From NCBI GenBank assembly GCA_038049695.1, contig CP142453.1, forward strand, positions 130,459,001-130,523,000: a stretch of DNA of 64,000 bases, in the 5' to 3' direction. The position numbers and the translations under genes are program-made. This document shows, piece after piece, positions 59,695-64,000 of this stretch. Origin of the DNA: Cinnamomum chago (taxonomy: Eukaryota > Streptophyta > Magnoliopsida > Laurales > Lauraceae). Every line of letters begins with the position of its first letter. Position 1 is the first letter of the stretch. The notes beneath the pieces are model-generated. The model saw only the letters and a list, made by a program, of their open reading frames with translations. It was not told where the DNA came from and ran no database searches.

Positions 59695-60661
59695 AGAAGG
59701 TTTTATGGGTAAAAGCCTCATAGGATCCCAAACCACTGATGAGGTCCCAGTAGCACAATATAGACGATAGGGGTCTTCTTGGTGTGTTTTGTCTTCTTTT
59801 TTTTTACCGATATGGTCAATGTCGACCATTCTGTGGTGGTTGCTCTCGATTTACATAACCCAAATAGAAAGTGATTTTTTCTCTCTTGGTTGCTAGTGAT
59901 GCTCCAGAGTGGTGGATGGGGCTAAGGGAGGTAGGGAGAGAGATGATAAGAAGGAATGGAGGGTGGCGAGCATGGGGTCATCTTTGTCGGAGGAGGGAGG
60001 ATTGCCATAGAGGGAGAGGAGGGAGAAGAGCGGAGGGGAGACGGAGGCGAGGTTGTAGGCGGAGGCGAGGAAGAGGGCCTGGGCCTGGAGGTGGTGGTGG
60101 TGGTGGTGGTGGTGGGGGAGGGAGGGGATGGGGGCCAAGGACCTGCAAGCCCAAGGAGATTGAGAGGAGGCGAGGGCGGAGGATCTGCAAGTGGACATAC
60201 AGATTCGTCTTTTTTTATTTATTTATTTATCTCGCGATATGGTTAATATCGATTATTCTACTGTGTTAAGCAAATAAGACAGTTACATGTTGAAGAAAAT
60301 CTAACTGACAGAATGGTCAATATCGACCATTCTGTTGTGTTCAGCAAATAAGACAGTTACATGGTGAAGAAAATCTTACGGAGAGAATGATCGATATTGA
60401 CCATCAAGATTGTCCCTCTCCCTACCTCCCCTAGCCACATCCATTGCCATGGAGTAGCACCAATAACCAAGAGAGAAAAACCTACTTTCTATTTGGGTTC
60501 TATAAATCGAGAGCAACCACTAAAGAATGGTCGATATCGACCATATCGCTAAATGATAAAAAAAAGGAGAGACAAAAACACATCAAAAGGACCCCTCCCG
60601 TTGCTATCGGGACTTCAGCAGTGGTATGGGGTCCTATGGGGCTTTTATCCGTAAAGTCCTC
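59695..60661. mobile_element. Pack-MULE-like element, copy 2 (967 bp)
   Basis: The 9-bp direct repeat AATTTTTTT flanks it exactly (59686-59694 and 60662-60670). Ends: AGAAGGTTTTATGGGTAAAA with GCCTCATAGGATCCC, inverted on the right with a few changes. On the minus strand the interior has a frame of about 100 codons (59893-60198) with LAPIPSLPH, ALFLASAYNLASVSPPLFSL and PPSSDKDDPMLATLHSF, homologous to copy 1. A part of the right side holding the palindromic motif is duplicated in tandem (60236-60400). The His-codon run near 60091-60114 is a (CAC)n expansion. Confidence 0.82.
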
Positions 60662-60670
60662 AATTTTTTT

Positions 60671-63979
<3,309 letters not shown>

Positions 63980-64000
63980 GTGAGGATATAAATAGGCGCT

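Noticed and set aside
59871..60269. Plus-strand Gly/Arg-rich 132-codon frame
   Set aside because: Complement of the Pro/His-rich captured stretch in the Mutator-like element; low-complexity GC-rich DNA.

Overview
This is eukaryotic nuclear DNA from a flowering plant. It holds multi-exon genes with GT-AG introns, several of about 3 kb, AT-rich intergenic DNA, long dinucleotide microsatellites, and plant-type transposons (hAT, Mutator-like, PIF/Harbinger, RTE and L1 LINE pieces, tRNA-derived SINEs). Two of the genes encode predicted plastid or organelle proteins. The species cannot be named from the sequence; large TE-filled introns suggest a mid- to large-genome woody plant.

Layout. 1-4.9 kb: transposon-rich, with a nested insertion stack and a Mutator-like element carrying what looks like captured coding DNA. 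5.13-15.24 kb (+): a BUB3-family WD40 spindle-checkpoint gene, nine exons, with a hAT-like element, a 286-bp palindromic element and LINE fragments in its introns. 15.2-25.4 kb: repeats, GA microsatellites, a small intronless gene on the minus strand (17.53-17.98 kb, DUF761-like C-terminus), SINE copies, a minisatellite, a hAT MITE and a 1.8-kb inverted array. 25.38-38.62 kb (-): a DEAD-box RNA helicase orthologous to plastid RH22, seven exons; its last coding exon lies 3 kb beyond the sixth, and its introns hold an RTE LINE, a 1.8-kb hAT element and a Harbinger MITE, each with a target-site duplication. 41.06-44.07 kb (+): a plastid omega-3 fatty acid desaturase (FAD7/FAD8), eight exons, 454 residues, all three histidine boxes. 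44.1-61.2 kb: no convincing protein gene; it holds hairpin elements, LTR-like sequence, a MIRNA-like foldback behind a TATA box, a 730-735 bp tandem array interrupted by a Harbinger element, and a second copy of the Mutator-like element. 61.18 kb to the right edge (+): the first four exons of the organellar methionyl-tRNA synthetase (OVA1 type); the gene runs off the window.

The protein genes do not form a pathway cluster. Three act in organelles (RH22 in plastid ribosome assembly, FAD7/8 in thylakoid lipid desaturation, OVA1 in organellar translation) and BUB3 acts at kinetochores. Spacing is what expected of ordinary plant gene islands separated by repeats. The less ordinary material is in the non-genic DNA: the paired Pack-MULE-like elements, the palindromic element with tRNA-promoter-like boxes, the MIRNA-like foldback, and the nested insertions whose target-site duplications give an order of events. 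All exon boundaries were read by eye from splice consensus, frame and remembered family sequence; no alignment or expression data were available.
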